Shown: positions 23,492 through 35,189, counted from the stretch's first letter. The stretch is 64,000 bases of DNA from Trissonchulus latispiculum (GCA_030248195.1 JASAND010022250.1:1-64000); one strand, 5' to 3'. Notes: generated by a model not told the origin, from the letters alone. Numbers and translations: made by a program.

Positions 23492-24141
23492 GGTGTCTAC
23501 AACAGTATTTCATGGCGGTTGGGTATCCAAAAAGGGTGCTGTCTGATCAGGGTAGATGTTTTACTTCGGCCAAGCTAAAGGACTTCCTAAAGCACCTAGG
23601 GATAGAGCAGTCGTGTTCTACTCCGAACCATCCTCAGGGCAATGGCGGGGTGGAACGTCTCATCCGGACCTTGGTGGACATACTGGCAAAGAAAGCTGCA
23701 GATGACCCCTTGAATTGGGATGAGTATTTGACTGAGTCTGTATCTGCTTACCTTAACATGACCCACTCTAGTACGGGAAAGACTCCTAGAAAGCTGGCTT
23801 TCACAAAGGATCCAGAGTTAATTGATCACGCTCGCAAGATCATGGTAAAAGAACAGCTTTCAAGAAAGTCAAGTTTCGATGCTAAGTTGGCCAGGCCCCA
23901 AGATCTGCGAAAGGGTGACTTTGTCTACATTTATGACAGAAGCAAAAGGTTTGGTAGACACGGGAAATTGGCCAGCCCGTGGGTGGGTCCGTGGGAGATA
24001 TTCCGTTGTGACGACAACACAGTAACTATAAAAGATGACATGGGCCGCACAAAGAAATATTCGGGGTATAATACCGTGAAAACATCGCCACGTGGAAGTG
24101 ACGATGCTGGGGAAGTCAATGAAACGCAGAGATGGATATGA
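23461..24141 (+). pseudogene. pol: Gypsy integrase core and C-terminus
   Basis: Third frame of the broken pol. It contains the second catalytic aspartate in RVLSDQGRCFTS and the catalytic glutamate in HPQGNGGVERLIRTL, completing the D,D-35-E triad begun in the upstream frame. The C-terminal part has the GPWEIFRCDDNTVTIKDD strand motif typical of the Gypsy integrase C-terminal domain. It ends ~70 bases before the right terminal repeat; no chromodomain or env is present. Confidence 0.88.
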
Positions 24142-24211
24142 AGAATAGAATGTTCAAGAGTTAAAAACATATGTTTTAGTGGAGATTGACGCTTAGACTT
24201 CAAGCGTGACT

Positions 24212-24280
24212 ACCTTGCTGTGTATTGTTAGACTTTAAGCCTCGTTCTTGTTTGGCCGTCTTCCTATTTATTCCATATAC

Positions 24281-24287
<7 letters not shown>
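24212..24287 (+). repeat. Right terminal repeat (LTR) of the Gypsy element
   Basis: Matches 19,680-19,737 almost exactly from TAGACTTTAAGCCTCG onward. A polypurine tract is not evident just upstream. The repeat merges into (TA)n at ~24,282, which blocks recognition of a target duplication. Confidence 0.6.
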
Positions 24288-24352
<65 letters not shown>

Positions 24353-24374
24353 GATATATATACATATATATATA
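24282..24374. repeat. (TA)n microsatellite, left border of palindrome
   Basis: About 90 bases of nearly pure TA with a few G or C interruptions. A similar tract at 30,312-30,397 borders the other end of the palindrome, so the two tracts are probably terminal parts of, or expanded TA targets of, the palindromic element. Confidence 0.9.
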
Positions 24375-26368
24375 TGACACGATTTCTGAGAAGATTAACC
24401 AAGGTTTGGCAAGTCAATTTTTCGACCTTCACCGATTCCGCCAGTTTTCACATATGTTAATGTCAATGTTAGGGGAACTACAAAACTGCAATCGAAATTT
24501 TTCTACGTGCTCCCAGTAGTGAGATATGGGCGTCTAAAGTTGGTGCTGTTCGGTCACTTTTAGGTACAGTCACCTACTCCGACATTTGGGCCGATTGCTA
24601 ACCACAGGAATGAGCTACAGAGATATCCTTTGGCACATTTTCTTGCCATTACCAAGGGGTACCAACCTGCATAGACCAAGGCTAGATAGCCTGTACCTAG
24701 GGCTGGCCAGCAGCAGAAATATGGCCAAACGGGTCGGTCAGCAAACCACTCGATTTGACAGATTTCGCTCAGAGTGCCGTCCAAAAAAGGCCGAGGCGGC
24801 AAACAAATTCCATGTTATTTCACATCCATATGTGCTTGATTTATGATAATAGCGTCGGCGTCGAATTCGAAATGGAAAGATATTCAATTTGGCTTTGAAT
24901 CGGAACAGGCTTATTTAGTGAATTTTGACAAAGTTGCACGTTTTCGGTTGAGGAGCATAAACTGCAAGGAATGCACAGAAATGGCTTGTCTAATAAGCTC
25001 AATTACACTAGAAACACTGGAAAAGTCAATAATATTTGCGTATTTTTCAACGGACAGAGAGTAGTAGCCAAAAGTCTTTATTACTGAGACTATAGTCAAG
25101 CGGTAAAAACACACTTTTCGGATTTTTGGCTAGAACTTTTTAGTGGTATAAGGTATCGAAATACTGATTATACAGGCAGCTAGGCCTAGTCATAAGCTTT
25201 CGTATGAGCTATACACTCCTCTCTGGGGCTTGTCATTTGTGAAAAAAATTTCCCAAACTGACGGGAAAGTAAATAGAACGAAGTTAGCAAAGTTACAGGG
25301 ATACATAGTGAGGGAATGAACATAGGGAAAATACAACAATTAAGAACTTAGCTGAGTCTCATAGAATCCAGAAACACCCGATGCAATAGTATACATACTT
25401 GAGCATAATTTAATTTGCCAAAACAAGTGCATACTCCTGCATACTCCTGCGGATTTTTGGCTAGAACTTTTTAATGGTATAAGGTATCGAAATACTATGC
25501 AGCTAGGCCTAGTCATAAGCTTTCGTATGAGCTATGCAGCTCCTCTCTGGGGCTTGTCATTTGTGAAAAAAATTTCTCAAACTGGCGGGAAAGTAAAACC
25601 ACTCGGGGGGACCCATATGCGAGAAACATTCACTCTCACAAATTTTTGGAAAGTTGCCATTAGTATTTTTAGCCGTTTCAATCGAAAGAGCGGGTTGGTT
25701 TTAGTATAACTGTATCAAAAAGGTTTTAGTTTTTTAGAAAAATTGAGTTCATGGTTCTTTTGAAAATATGGTATGTTTAACACATAAGTACGTATAGGCA
25801 AATTTTTGAAAGTTTAAAAATTGCTAATTTTCGGCAGTTTAAGCAGCCTATCGTGCATGAAACGTGTTTTTCTGGTATTTAGAGCCAAACTAACTTGTAT
25901 TATAACTAATAACTAGCCAAACTTGTATTTATAAAGCAAAATAAGCATTTCTGGCCAAAATTGGAAATTTAGCTTGAAATGGCACCATGTCAGATTTCGA
26001 CCCGCTGGACTACCCGCAACAGAACAAAGCCAGTAAAAACGATACAATAATTTAATCTGCAGTTCTATTAAACGAATGTATGGTTTAGTTTGACCTTTCC
26101 TGCTAATAGTTAGTTAAATTTTTATTTTGATGAGTAGGTTTTTCCCTCCAACTCCCGGTCACCCCAGATTATACCAAATAGGGAGTGGTTAGAGCAGTAT
26201 GGCCAATATCATTATGAAGCGCAAATGCCCTTGTACATCTAGTCCGTTTTGGTCTTTTTCTTTCCAGTAGTGTGGCCCGACAAATTTTGTCTAATTTCGG
26301 AACTTGGTCGGACCCCAACTTCCACAAATTTCAAAGTTTCAATAAATTTGCAAGGAAGTAGGGGGTCA
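24375..26368 (+). mobile_element. Left arm of a large palindromic (long-TIR) element
   Basis: This ~2.0-kb arm is the reverse complement of 28,499-30,311. Matching landmarks include CATATGTTAATGTCAATGTT (24,451) against AACATTGACATTAACATATG, and GGACCCCAACTTCCACAAAT near 26,311 against its reverse complement near 28,541. The left arm has ~190 extra bases (about 24,752-24,945) absent from the right arm. It contains a ~155-base internal direct duplication (25,120-25,275 and 25,440-25,595), shared by both arms and therefore older than the palindrome. No transposase is recognised. Confidence 0.85.
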
Positions 26369-28498
26369 CGATAATGCATGTTTGTTCTAGGACAGATATG
26401 AACGCTCTTCAACATAGACTATTAAAATCCTATATAGGTCATATCGGTAACCCACGCAGTGGGTTTTTCCCGCTTAACTATACTCAGAGGAGAGCGCAAA
26501 CTACCGACTTTAGCGTAGATATGTATAACCGCAACGATGTCAAATTAGTTGTTGTGTGACAAAAACTGAAGCGATAGTTCTAATTTGAGAACTTTTAGTG
26601 TTTAAGCATAGTTCTTCTTAAGCTAAGCTTTGTGTATGTATAAGATACCGCATGCATCTATATAGATGCATCGATGCAATAGTACCGTGCTGAAATTTAG
26701 AAGCATGGGTTGGCATCATAGTTAAACCGAATTCAACCGGCTAGGTTTTCATATGTCTAATCTGCGGAAGCTCGCTATAATCGTGTACTCAAAATCTTTT
26801 GATAGATGCTCTAAGTAATAAATTGGGGGGGGAGTCGCATCGATGCCAAAACTTTAGAAAAAATCAAGAATTTTGGGAGTTTTAAGCTTATTTACACAAT
26901 TTGCTTAAATTCACAAATTGTAGTCCTTTTAAATCGAATATAAAACAAAGTTTCAGCAATTTTCAGGAAACGTTTCCAAAACTTGTCCAAATTCACAAAA
27001 TTTTCAGCAAAAAATGTGCATTTATTTCTTGTTTAATTTATCTTATGGCGGTATCCGTTGCCCCTGAATTTCGAGCCTTTGTACCAAACCTCCATTTTTG
27101 GAGAGATTTCGGACACCCCCATTCCCCCATGTTGAATCGTGTCCTAGGGACAGAATTTGTTGAATCCATTATTCAGCAACAACAACTTGGGTTTATTTTA
27201 GGCAAAAATAAGTGGGGGGAGAGTGGGGGGGCGCCCCCCACTAGTGGCGGGGGAGGTCGAAAAGTGGGGGGAAATAAAATGGGCCAAAAATGCTAAAAAT
27301 GCTGTATAATTTTCAAAAACTTTTCCGGGTTGGCCGGATTTTTGACTAAATTTTCGCTATTTTAGCGTAAAAAACACCTGAAATTAGTCATTTTTAGCGA
27401 TTTTTAGCAGTTTGTACACAAGAAACCCACAAAATTCGAAAAAATTTTTAACAATATGCCCCCCTTCATTTTGGGTGAGCCCTCCCATCGATGGGGGGCC
27501 CACATGAAGCCCCCCCATAAAAAATTGCCAAGGGATAAGCCAGGAAATTAGGAGTGCAATTAGCAGTGCACCGAAGGCGCAAAATTCTTTCGAAAGACAT
27601 CCTATAGCACATAGCTTTGCAAGGTCACAGTTAAATTTTTGCATCAGCAACTAAAAATTCTCAGTGTGTAGAATGAATGAGCAAATAGCTGTAATAAATA
27701 CGTATAATATGAATATATATAACTAAAAAATGACCTAAAATAAAACTTAAATAAAAATAAATTAAATAATAATTAATAATAAAAAATAAAATTAAATAAA
27801 ACCTAAAAAACCTAAAATAAAATAAGCCCCCTAGAAAAGCTAATATGTGGAAACAAATGAATGCGCATTGGAAAAAGTTCCGATTATTTGGCAAATTTTG
27901 TATAAAATTTTGGAATAACGTTACACCGTCGCCAAAATCTTTTTGCTATTTTCCAGAAAAAGTGTGTAATTACACGCGTTTTTGAGCAAAAAACATTTCC
28001 TAGATGTGTGCGATAACTTACGTATGCAGAGACAAACTCACCTTACTAAAAGTTCTCAAATTAAAATTATCGCTTTTTGTTGACAAGCAACATAAAGCAC
28101 GTCTAACATATATGTCATCAGAACGATATCACGAAAAGTACAAACCAGTATATATATAACAAGGAATTGATTTGACACTTTTGCGGTTCTATGCCAAAGT
28201 CGGTAACTTTTTCTTTCCTCCGAGTACAGTCAAGCGGGAAAACCACCCACGCCACCTGGGGAAAACCCCACTGCTAGGGCTACCGCTACCTAGCCTAAGC
28301 AATCTTGAACTGCGTCCAAAGAAGTCTTAGAACATGCAGTGTCTTGAATCCCCCTGCTTCCTTGCAAATTTTAGGGGACTTTGACATTTGCTACGCTACC
28401 GAAAAGACCTAGATCAAAACAGACTAGATCTACAAGGGCATTTGCGCTTCATAACGATATTGGCCATACTACTACTTGCAGTACTTACTACTTCTACG
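26369..28498. other. Spacer between the palindrome arms
   Basis: About 2.1 kb without a convincing gene. 26,820-27,540 has G- and C-tracts of the type seen at 3-7 kb and 59-60 kb. 27,560-27,600 contains GCGCAAAATTCTTTCGAAAG, which resembles (reversed) the region near 5,305-5,345. 27,700-27,830 is simple TAAAA-type sequence. 28,345-28,480 is a diverged direct copy of the inner part of the right arm (28,510-28,670). Confidence 0.6.
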
Positions 28499-30309
28499 GC
28501 CCCCTACTTCATTGCAAATTTATTGAAACTTTGAAATTTGTGGAAGTTGGGGTCCGACCAAGTTCCGAAATTAGACAAAATTTGTCGGGCCACACTACTG
28601 GAAAGAAAAAGACCAAAACGGACTAGATGTACAAGGGCATTTGCGCTTCATAATGATATTGGCCATACTGCTCTAACCACTCCGTATTTGGTATAGTCTG
28701 GGCTGACCGGGAGTTGGAGGGAAAAACCTACTCATCAAAATAAAAATTTAACTAACTATTAGCAGGAAAGGTCAAACTAAACCATACATTCGTTTAATAG
28801 AACAGCAGATTAAATATTGTATCGTTTTTACTGGCTTAGTTCTGTTGCGGGTAGTCCAGCGGGTCGAAATCTGACATGGTGCCATTTCAAGCTAAATTTC
28901 CAATTTTGGCCAGAAATGCTTATTTTGCTTTATAAATACAAGTTTGGCTAGTTATCAGTTATAATACAAGTTAGTTTGGCTCTAAATACCAGAAAAACAC
29001 GTTTCATGCACGATAGGCTGCTTAAACTGCCAAAAATTAGCAATTTTTAAACTTTCAAAAATTTGCCTATACGTACTTATGTGTTAAACATACCATATTT
29101 TCAAAAGAACCATGAACTCAATTTTTCTAAAAAACTAAAACCTTTTTGATACAGTTATACTAAAACCAACCCGCTCTTTCGATTGAAACGGCTAAAAATA
29201 CTAATGGCAACTTTCCAAAAATTTGTGAGAGTGAATGTTTCTCGCATATGGGTCCCCCCGAGTGGTTTTACTTTCCCGCCAGTTTGAGAAATTTTTTTCA
29301 CAAATGACAAGCCCCAGAGAGGAGCTGCATAGCTCATACGAAAGCTTATGACTAGGCCTAGCTGCATAGTATTTCGATACCTTATACCATTAAAAAGTTC
29401 TAGCCAAAAATCCGCAGGAGTATGCAGGAGTATGCACTTGTTTTGGCAAATTAAATTATGCTCAAGTATGTATACTATTGCATCGGGTGTTTCTGGATTC
29501 TATGAGACTCAGCTAAGTTCTTAATTGTTGTATTTTCCCTATGTTCATTCCCTCACTATGTATCCCTGTAACTTTGCTAACTTCGTTCTATTTACTTTCC
29601 CGCCAGTTTGGGAAATTTTTTTCACAAATGACAAGCCCCAGAGAGGAGTGTATAGCTCATACGAAAGCTTATGACTAGGCCTAGCTGCCTGTATAATCAG
29701 TATTTCGATACCTTATACCACTAAAAAGTTCTAGCCAAAAATCCGAAAAGTGTGTTTTTACCGCTTGACTATAGTCTCAGTAATAAAGACTTTTGGCTAC
29801 TACTCTCTGTCCGTTGAAAAATACGCAAATATTATTGACTTTTCCAGTGTTTCTAGTGTAATTGAGCTTATTAGACAAGCCATTTCTGTGCATTCCTTGC
29901 AGTTTATGCTCCTCATGTTTATGCTCAGTGGTTTGCTGACCGACCCGTTTGGCCATATTTCTGCTGCTGGCCAGCCCTAGGTACAGGCTATCTAGCCTTG
30001 GTCTATGCAGGTTAGTACCCCTTGGTAATGGCAAGAAAATGTGCCAAAGGATATCTCTGTAGCTCATTCCTGTGGTTAGCAATCGGCCCAAATGTCGGAG
30101 TAGGTGACTGTACCTAAAAGTGACCGAACAGCACCAACTTTAGACGCCCATATCTCACTACTGGGAGCACGTAGAAAAATTTCGATTGCAGTTTTGTAGT
30201 TCCCCTAACATTGACATTAACATATGTGAAAACTGGCGGAATCGGTGAAGGTCGAAAAATTGACTTGCCAAACCTATAACAGTGTTGGTCGAACCTTACA
30301 GACATCGCG

Positions 30310-30311
<2 letters not shown>
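28499..30311 (-). mobile_element. Right arm of the large palindromic element
   Basis: Reverse complement of 24,375-26,368, shorter by a ~190-base gap at about 29,930. The arms differ by scattered substitutions and several indels, which argues against an assembly fold-back artefact and for an old inverted-repeat structure. The internal direct duplication is present at 29,275-29,430 and 29,595-29,745. Confidence 0.85.

Positions 30312-30397
<86 letters not shown>
30312..30397. repeat. (TA)n microsatellite, right border of palindrome
   Basis: Pure TA dinucleotide run of ~86 bases at the outer end of the right arm, mirror image of the run at 24,282-24,374. Confidence 0.95.
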
Positions 30398-30399
<2 letters not shown>

Positions 30400-32077
30400 C
30401 ACTGCAATATGGAAATCAGGTCAACTGCACTTTTTCCTTTACTCTAGTGTGAATTCACAAGTTTATTAGCTAGCTTTCTTCTGTGTTGGCTTCGCCAATT
30501 AACTAAATTAACTTAATTTAGTACTGATTAAAAATGAAAATCAAGCAATACACAATTTTAATACAACATGGACGTTAGATTTTGACTATATGATGGATGC
30601 ATTCTATAGCATCGGTCATTTTCATTCTCATCTGCAAACTATTTCGAAGACTTATCGGCATCCGGCTGAAGGTTGGCTCTGTAGACGGTTCATGAGGTTT
30701 CATGAATGAGAAAGAAGAAGAAACATGAACCCCGACAACGTTCTTGTAATTTGTGGTGATCGGTTAGAGTTGCTTCAACTTAGACAATAATCTTTGTTTA
30801 TATTAAGTTTAAGTTTTGTGTTGGCTCAGAATAACTGCAAACACAAAGGTATGTTAGCAGACATCAAGATTACTTTCAGCCTTAGCCCTTAGGTTATTTC
30901 AAATACTGCTTAAATTGTGGATACTCTTCTAAGTCCCATCGGTAGTGTGTATGAGTTCTACCTCTACCCATCTAGCTGGTTATAAATGTAGTTGTCCATT
31001 TTTAGGATGCTATTTTTCGTTAAAAGTTATGGTTAGATCATTAGAATTAAGACCATTAATCCCTTTAAAAATTTAGGCAAAAGTTACATCAACATCAGAT
31101 CTACGCTCGTATTGGAGGTCCCATTATTCTTGGAAGAAGAAATATTTATAGCTGAAACTCTGTTAATTTCTGCTATAATAATGTAAGTGAATCTTTTTAA
31201 TGCACTTACATTTACAGTGGAAGTGGATGCATATTTACCAAGGATTGCTGGTATTTTGCTGCTAAAATCATAATGTCAACCAAATTGAACACAGAACAAT
31301 GAAAACACTAAAGTTCTTACGATTCTCCTAGCTTGTAGTGTTGGTTGTCGGTGGAAACCAGTGGCAGAGCTATATTCTAACAGACGGTCAGATTATCGAA
31401 GTAGTTTTTGTCGAATCTGCGGATTGAGTTTTGCAATTAGATGAGTGCATTAACTTTAACTGCTTGTTATATCGCCATCCATCAGTCCGTTTGTTCAGCC
31501 GATGACTTTTGGTACTATATTTAATTTCAATTGTTTTGTTTTATTTTAGATCTGGCTTTTGTTCTTCTGTACAGCAGTTTCAACATTTATATGCCCGGAA
31601 ATCAGTTTCCTCTCTACTGAATAATTACAAAGATTGTGTTTTCCAATTTGTACTGTTGAGTAACAGGCGCAGTATATTCTTTACAATGAATGTAACGTTA
31701 AATTCTTTCTTGCTTTGTGCTTCCAAAATTTAATATATGGGCACTGTATGAGTAATGTTTTTGTAATGTTTGAAAATGTTTGTATGAGTAATGCTGAAGC
31801 CAAAGAGACAACTCTATCAGACTCAAAAAGTTCCTATGTTATTGGTATTTTGAATGGCTGTAACTATGTAACCTCCTGGTCGAAATGATCTGCAATTTCA
31901 GTAAAATGTGTGTAAATTTCATCGAAATCCGTGGAGGTAAGATTTGACTCAAGGACACAGTGGTTGATTGATAAATGGTTTCAAACAATTCATCATATTC
32001 ACTGCAAAACATAACTTGATCACACTATTTGGCCATCGTTTTCTTAAATTTTGTATTTGCGCTCATTAATAGCCAGC
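30398..32077. other. No recognisable feature
   Basis: About 1.7 kb of AT-rich DNA between the palindrome and the giant LTR element. Short frames are present but none shows protein-like composition or motifs. Confidence 0.55.
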
Positions 32078-32470
32078 AATATGTAATGGAATTGGTAAAA
32101 TCTGAAATTAAAATCTGTCTAAATTGATTAAAACATGGCCAGGACTTATGAAATCGGTGAAGAAGAATCTCTCTGCCATGGATTTGCGAAGAGGATCAAC
32201 AATTATCACTACGGAAAGTAATTAATAAATGATGTCCAAGCAATAATTGTATGAATTGTCTTGTGTTTGCCAAGCCAGAGTTGTCTAGTACTCAATATTA
32301 AGGGAAAATTCTTAAATAGGGACCAAGGTTTGCACGCAATTAGTACAGAAATCCTTGTAGCATTAACAATTTCAGGTGTAATTAAGTTTAAATATCGTTT
32401 AAATTACTAACAATACTAATCTGGAACGTGTAAACGAAGGGTTAATTCGGTCACCCATCCGCTAGTAACC

Positions 32471-32616
32471 GGAGTTGTCACTCCACTCAACTTCAAACGG
32501 CGGTATTTTGACAAAGCATAAAAGATCGTAATGAAAATCAGTGAGTTGTTACTCTCCACGAAGGAAAACGTCAGTAATTTGCCTAATTTTAAGCGTACTA
32601 ATGAGTTGTCACTCAT
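32471..32616 (+). ncRNA. Three TGTY-tetraloop hairpins in the LTR
   Basis: GGAGT-TGTC-ACTCC at 32,471-32,484, GAGT-TGTT-ACTC at 32,543-32,554 and ATGAGT-TGTC-ACTCAT at 32,601-32,616 share a TGTY loop closed by T-A on stems of different length and sequence. The right LTR repeats them at 49,008-49,021 (there with one stem mismatch), 49,080-49,091 and 49,138-49,153. They belong to a wider set in this element at 34,845, 43,367, 45,300, 45,337, 45,371, 45,451, 48,025-48,098, 52,315, 52,918 and 53,036. The function is unknown; an RNA-level role is inferred. Confidence 0.55.
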
Positions 32617-33009
32617 AACCTGAGTCAAGAATAGCCTATTTTTGCCACCCTGTACGCTCCCCATTAACTAAACATGAATTGACAGGAAGTTATTGACTTA
32701 TAATAGAAAATTACCTGTTCTCTTAGCAGAAAATTGGCCGTAAAAAGGCCTATAAAGTGAAAATTTACGCTAAAAACGACAAATATCGGTAGATGGTTCG
32801 ACTCTAGGCATTAAAATAGCTAAGTACGTAGTTGTACAGGTTTACTTAGGCCTAATTAGTACTAATTAGGTAATAATTGGTTAAATTTGACATTTTTTGG
32901 TAACATGACTTGGGCTCAGATGAAAGAGAATTTGATGCCGATTTCAAAAATCCAAACGCGACGTTTTAACTCCAAAAATTAAGAAAGTTATAAGTAAAAA
33001 TGTTTTTGT

Positions 33010-33186
33010 TAAGATTACACTTTTGTTGTGTAATCTTATCACTCCAAAAAGGAGTGTTCTAAAAAGTTTTTATTTTGGTTTGACTTAAGTCAAACCTTTT
33101 CTTTTCTCTTTTCCTTCCCTCTTTCTGTTGGGCCTTTCCTCAAGGACCCAACAGTTGTCTTCTCCTCAAGCTTCGGCCGAAGACAA
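33010..33186 (+). ncRNA. Cluster of strong hairpins in the LTR
   Basis: Five consecutive self-complementary units: TAAGATTACAC/GTGTAATCTTA (11-bp stem, 33,010-33,038); CACTCC-AAAAA-GGAGTG (33,040-33,056); the 20-base palindrome centred on CTTAAG at 33,077-33,096; CTGTTGGGCCTT paired with AAGG-A-CCCAACAG (33,125-33,154); and TTGTCTTC/GAAGACAA (33,155-33,186). All recur in the right LTR at 49,55x-49,73x. Such density is unlikely by chance and suggests a folded RNA (packaging, translation or export element); no known family is recognised. Confidence 0.6.
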
Positions 33187-33582
33187 AGCCAGCAAAGAGG
33201 AAAAGGGAAATGTACATAGTTTCCAGCCCAAGTCATGACTAGAAGGGGGCCGTTGCCCTTTAATAATAATAATATTGCATTAATAAGTAGCTAGGAATGC
33301 GTACGTAAGTATATACTAGGTAATTATGTAACTTATTTGTTCTGGAAAATTATACAATTTGCGCAACAATTGGTTAAAGTCCCAAAATTTAGTAAAAATC
33401 TCCCTTTGGTTGCGTTTATGTGTTAAAGAAAGTTTCCCAAAATTTTGCTAGAATTCGGGGCCCAAAATATATCAAAAAAGGGTCAGTTGGAGGGCAATAA
33501 TTCTAAAATCTCATTAATATTGACCCTCGGCGGTCAGCTGGCCCGCCTCGCCGCTGCGCCCCATATGTAAAAGGTGGCAAGC

Positions 33583-33694
33583 TTCTGGAAGCTTCCAGAA
33601 CCTTCCAGAGGCTTTGCCTCAAAATCAAAAGAAAATCCGCCTCTAAAGTCACTAATGACCTGTCATCGGGCTGCCAGCAAAACTGTCAGCCCGA
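33583..33694 (+). ncRNA. Further LTR hairpins
   Basis: An 18-base perfect palindrome (TTCTGGAAGCTTCCAGAA, 33,583-33,600) and a hairpin TCGGGCTG / CAGCCCGA with an inner CAG/CTG extension (33,666-33,694). Both are conserved in the right LTR; the palindrome is at 50,143-50,160. Confidence 0.55.
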
Positions 33695-33844
33695 CCCCAA
33701 AATTTTCTTTCCAATCAGTGTTCGTTTGAGTGCGACCGAGAGCGGTTGCTTTCCCCCCTCCCTTCTAGTGCGCTCTCCAGTGCAGTTGTTGCCTGCATGG
33801 GGGCTAAAGTGCACTCTCCCCGGTTAGGTGAAGAAATGTAGGGA

Positions 33845-33870
33845 CTTTTCTGACCTTCGGGTCAGAAAAG
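33845..33870 (+). ncRNA. 11-bp hairpin with cUUCGg tetraloop
   Basis: CTTTTCTGACC, TTCG, GGTCAGAAAAG form an uninterrupted 11-bp stem capped by the exceptionally stable C(UUCG)G tetraloop. The same 26 bases are intact in the right LTR at 50,385-50,410. It may act as an RNA structure or an intrinsic pause site; its function is unproven. Confidence 0.65.
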
Positions 33871-33964
33871 AAATTGAGAAATACAACGAACACTACAGAA
33901 CTAGGGCCATATAGGTTTGTTATACCTGGCCAAGACCTGCAATGAGGATAAAATCCTAGGAAAA

Positions 33965-34190
33965 ATCAACGGCCATTTTGGCCATTTTTTGTGTATATTG
34001 AGGCCTTTTGGCCATTTTTAATGTGTGATGTTTCTTGGGTCTTCGGGCCAATTTTTTCTACATTTTATAAGGCCAACGAACCAATTTTTTATATGTATTT
34101 TGGGCCAGTGAGCCCCACTTTTCTCAGTACCCTGGGCCTAAGGCCAATTTTAATTTCTCTAGCATGTGTGGGCCCTTGAGCCACTTTTAG
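33965..34190 (+). repeat. Degenerate ~35-50-base LTR repeats with GGCC-N4-GGCC cores
   Basis: About seven units of the form GGCC-NNNN-GGCCA followed by a T-rich tail, for example GGCCTTTTGGCCATTTTT, GGGTCTTCGGGCCAATTTTT, GGGCCAGTGAGCCCCAC, GGGCCTAAGGCCAATTTT and GGGCCCTTGAGCCACTTTT. Each core can form a minihairpin while loop and stem bases vary. The array is conserved at 50,510-50,730 in the right LTR. The short frame running through it is not a gene. Confidence 0.6.
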
Positions 34191-34700
34191 TTCTTTTATT
34201 TTAAATCGTTACTAATATTATTTTATTATTTTATTTTGATGAAAGGGACAGCTCATGTAAACCCCTCCTGTTCGATGGAGGTCTTGAGAATTGTCCCTAT
34301 TTTCGTGTTTCTGTTTTTATATCCGACACCCTCTTGCAATCGAGGTTTGTAGACCTCCGCCTCTCTTTTGTTCCATTTATTCTTATTATTTTGTTTGCAT
34401 TTCTTCGGTCAAGCCACGACCAAGCATATAGGGACCGCACAGTAGAGTTTAGTGGTAGATTACGATAAGAGGAAGAAAGAAAGAATCAGTCGGTTGAGTT
34501 AAAGAGTCAAGACCTTGTCCCTACAATAATTACTAATTTGGGTAAACTGAGTACTGGCAACTCTGGCAAACCATTGTACCGTTTGCTGTTAACTGTATAC
34601 CTGTATTGTAAGTTGCCAACTGCACTGTTTGCGGTAGTATTATCAGTTGTACGCGTGTATCCACAATTATTCTTATTATAATAAGCCTTGCTGTTTGTAT

Positions 34701-34706
34701 CAATAA
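34701..34706 (+). promoter_or_regulatory. Candidate polyadenylation signal in LTR
   Basis: AATAAA in TATCAATAAATTGCC, ~480 bases before the LTR end, conserved in the right LTR near 54,484. Other AATAAA hexamers occur earlier in the LTR (for example ~32,223), so the assignment is tentative. Confidence 0.35.
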
Positions 34707-34844
34707 ATTGCCGTGCCTTATAGTCAGTCGGGTTAACTAAGGCACCTATCCTGATCAATACTCTGGAACCATATCGGACCCCTGAACAAGTAAGTAATTA
34801 TAGTCAGACCCCTTGGACCCTACAAAGACAGCGTGACTCCGGAT

Positions 34845-35071
34845 CTTGATTTGTCAATCAAGGTTTATCAACCAGAGTTCATTTTTACTGAACCGGATTG
34901 CCCTCTGGAAAGCAAGTGCCGACCCCGCTTGCTGACGACATCAACGGAGTCTGACCCCTACCAAACAAACTCACGATCAAGACCCCACCCAGGTTGGCTG
35001 CAGGGAATTCTCAGTTTTGGACACACCACCTTCTGAGAATCCGGTGCCTAAGTTTATCGTTACCGATAAAC
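34845..35071 (+). ncRNA. Hairpins in the 3' part of the LTR
   Basis: CTTGATT-TGTC-AATCAAG (34,845-34,862) carries the same TGTC loop as hairpins elsewhere in the element. ATTCTCAG/CTGAGAAT pairs across 35,007-35,040. GTTTATCG-TTAC-CGATAAAC (35,052-35,071) has a perfect 8-bp stem. All three are repeated in the right LTR. Confidence 0.5.
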
Positions 35072-35189
35072 GTGCTGACCTTCCGTGCCTTGAAGTGGTT
35101 GTTACCCCAAACCTGCGTCTTGTTAGACCGAAACGGACCTGAATCCTGCCGAAAAGAAGTTGGAGCTAAATCCTAGCCACTTCATTACA

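Larger units (their letters stand above)
19662..24287 (+). mobile_element. Ty3/Gypsy LTR retrotransposon, decayed
   Basis: Order of parts: short terminal repeat, tRNA-Phe primer site, gag, CCHC knuckle, protease, reverse transcriptase, RNase H, integrase, short terminal repeat. RT before integrase is the Ty3/Gypsy order. The pol frame is split by at least two frameshifts and two in-frame stops, so this copy cannot make a full polyprotein. Only ~60-75 bases of terminal repeat can be matched (19,662-19,737 against 24,212-24,287), so the LTRs are either very short or mostly lost. The right terminal repeat runs straight into (TA)n of the palindromic element. Confidence 0.9.
32082..35189 (+). repeat. 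Left LTR of the giant element (3.1 kb)
   Basis: Identical in layout to 48,619-54,972 except that it lacks the 3.24-kb block found there at 50,964-54,206; the junction here is at ~34,421-34,423 (CACGACCAA|GCATATAG). Candidate signals: CCTATAAAG near 32,747 (TATA-like) and AATAAA at 34,701 (polyadenylation-like), which would place transcription ends in the last 0.5 kb. The LTR is dense in short hairpins (see separate entries). At 3.1 kb it is already several times longer than typical LTRs. Confidence 0.85.

Noticed and set aside
24248..24460. ORFs encoding Tyr-Ile strings at (TA)n tracts (also at 30,245-30,469)
   Set aside because: Dinucleotide microsatellite translation, not a gene.
24375..30311. 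Palindrome as an assembly artefact
   Set aside because: The arms differ by many substitutions, a ~190-base indel and smaller gaps; an artefact of read fold-back would give near-identical arms.
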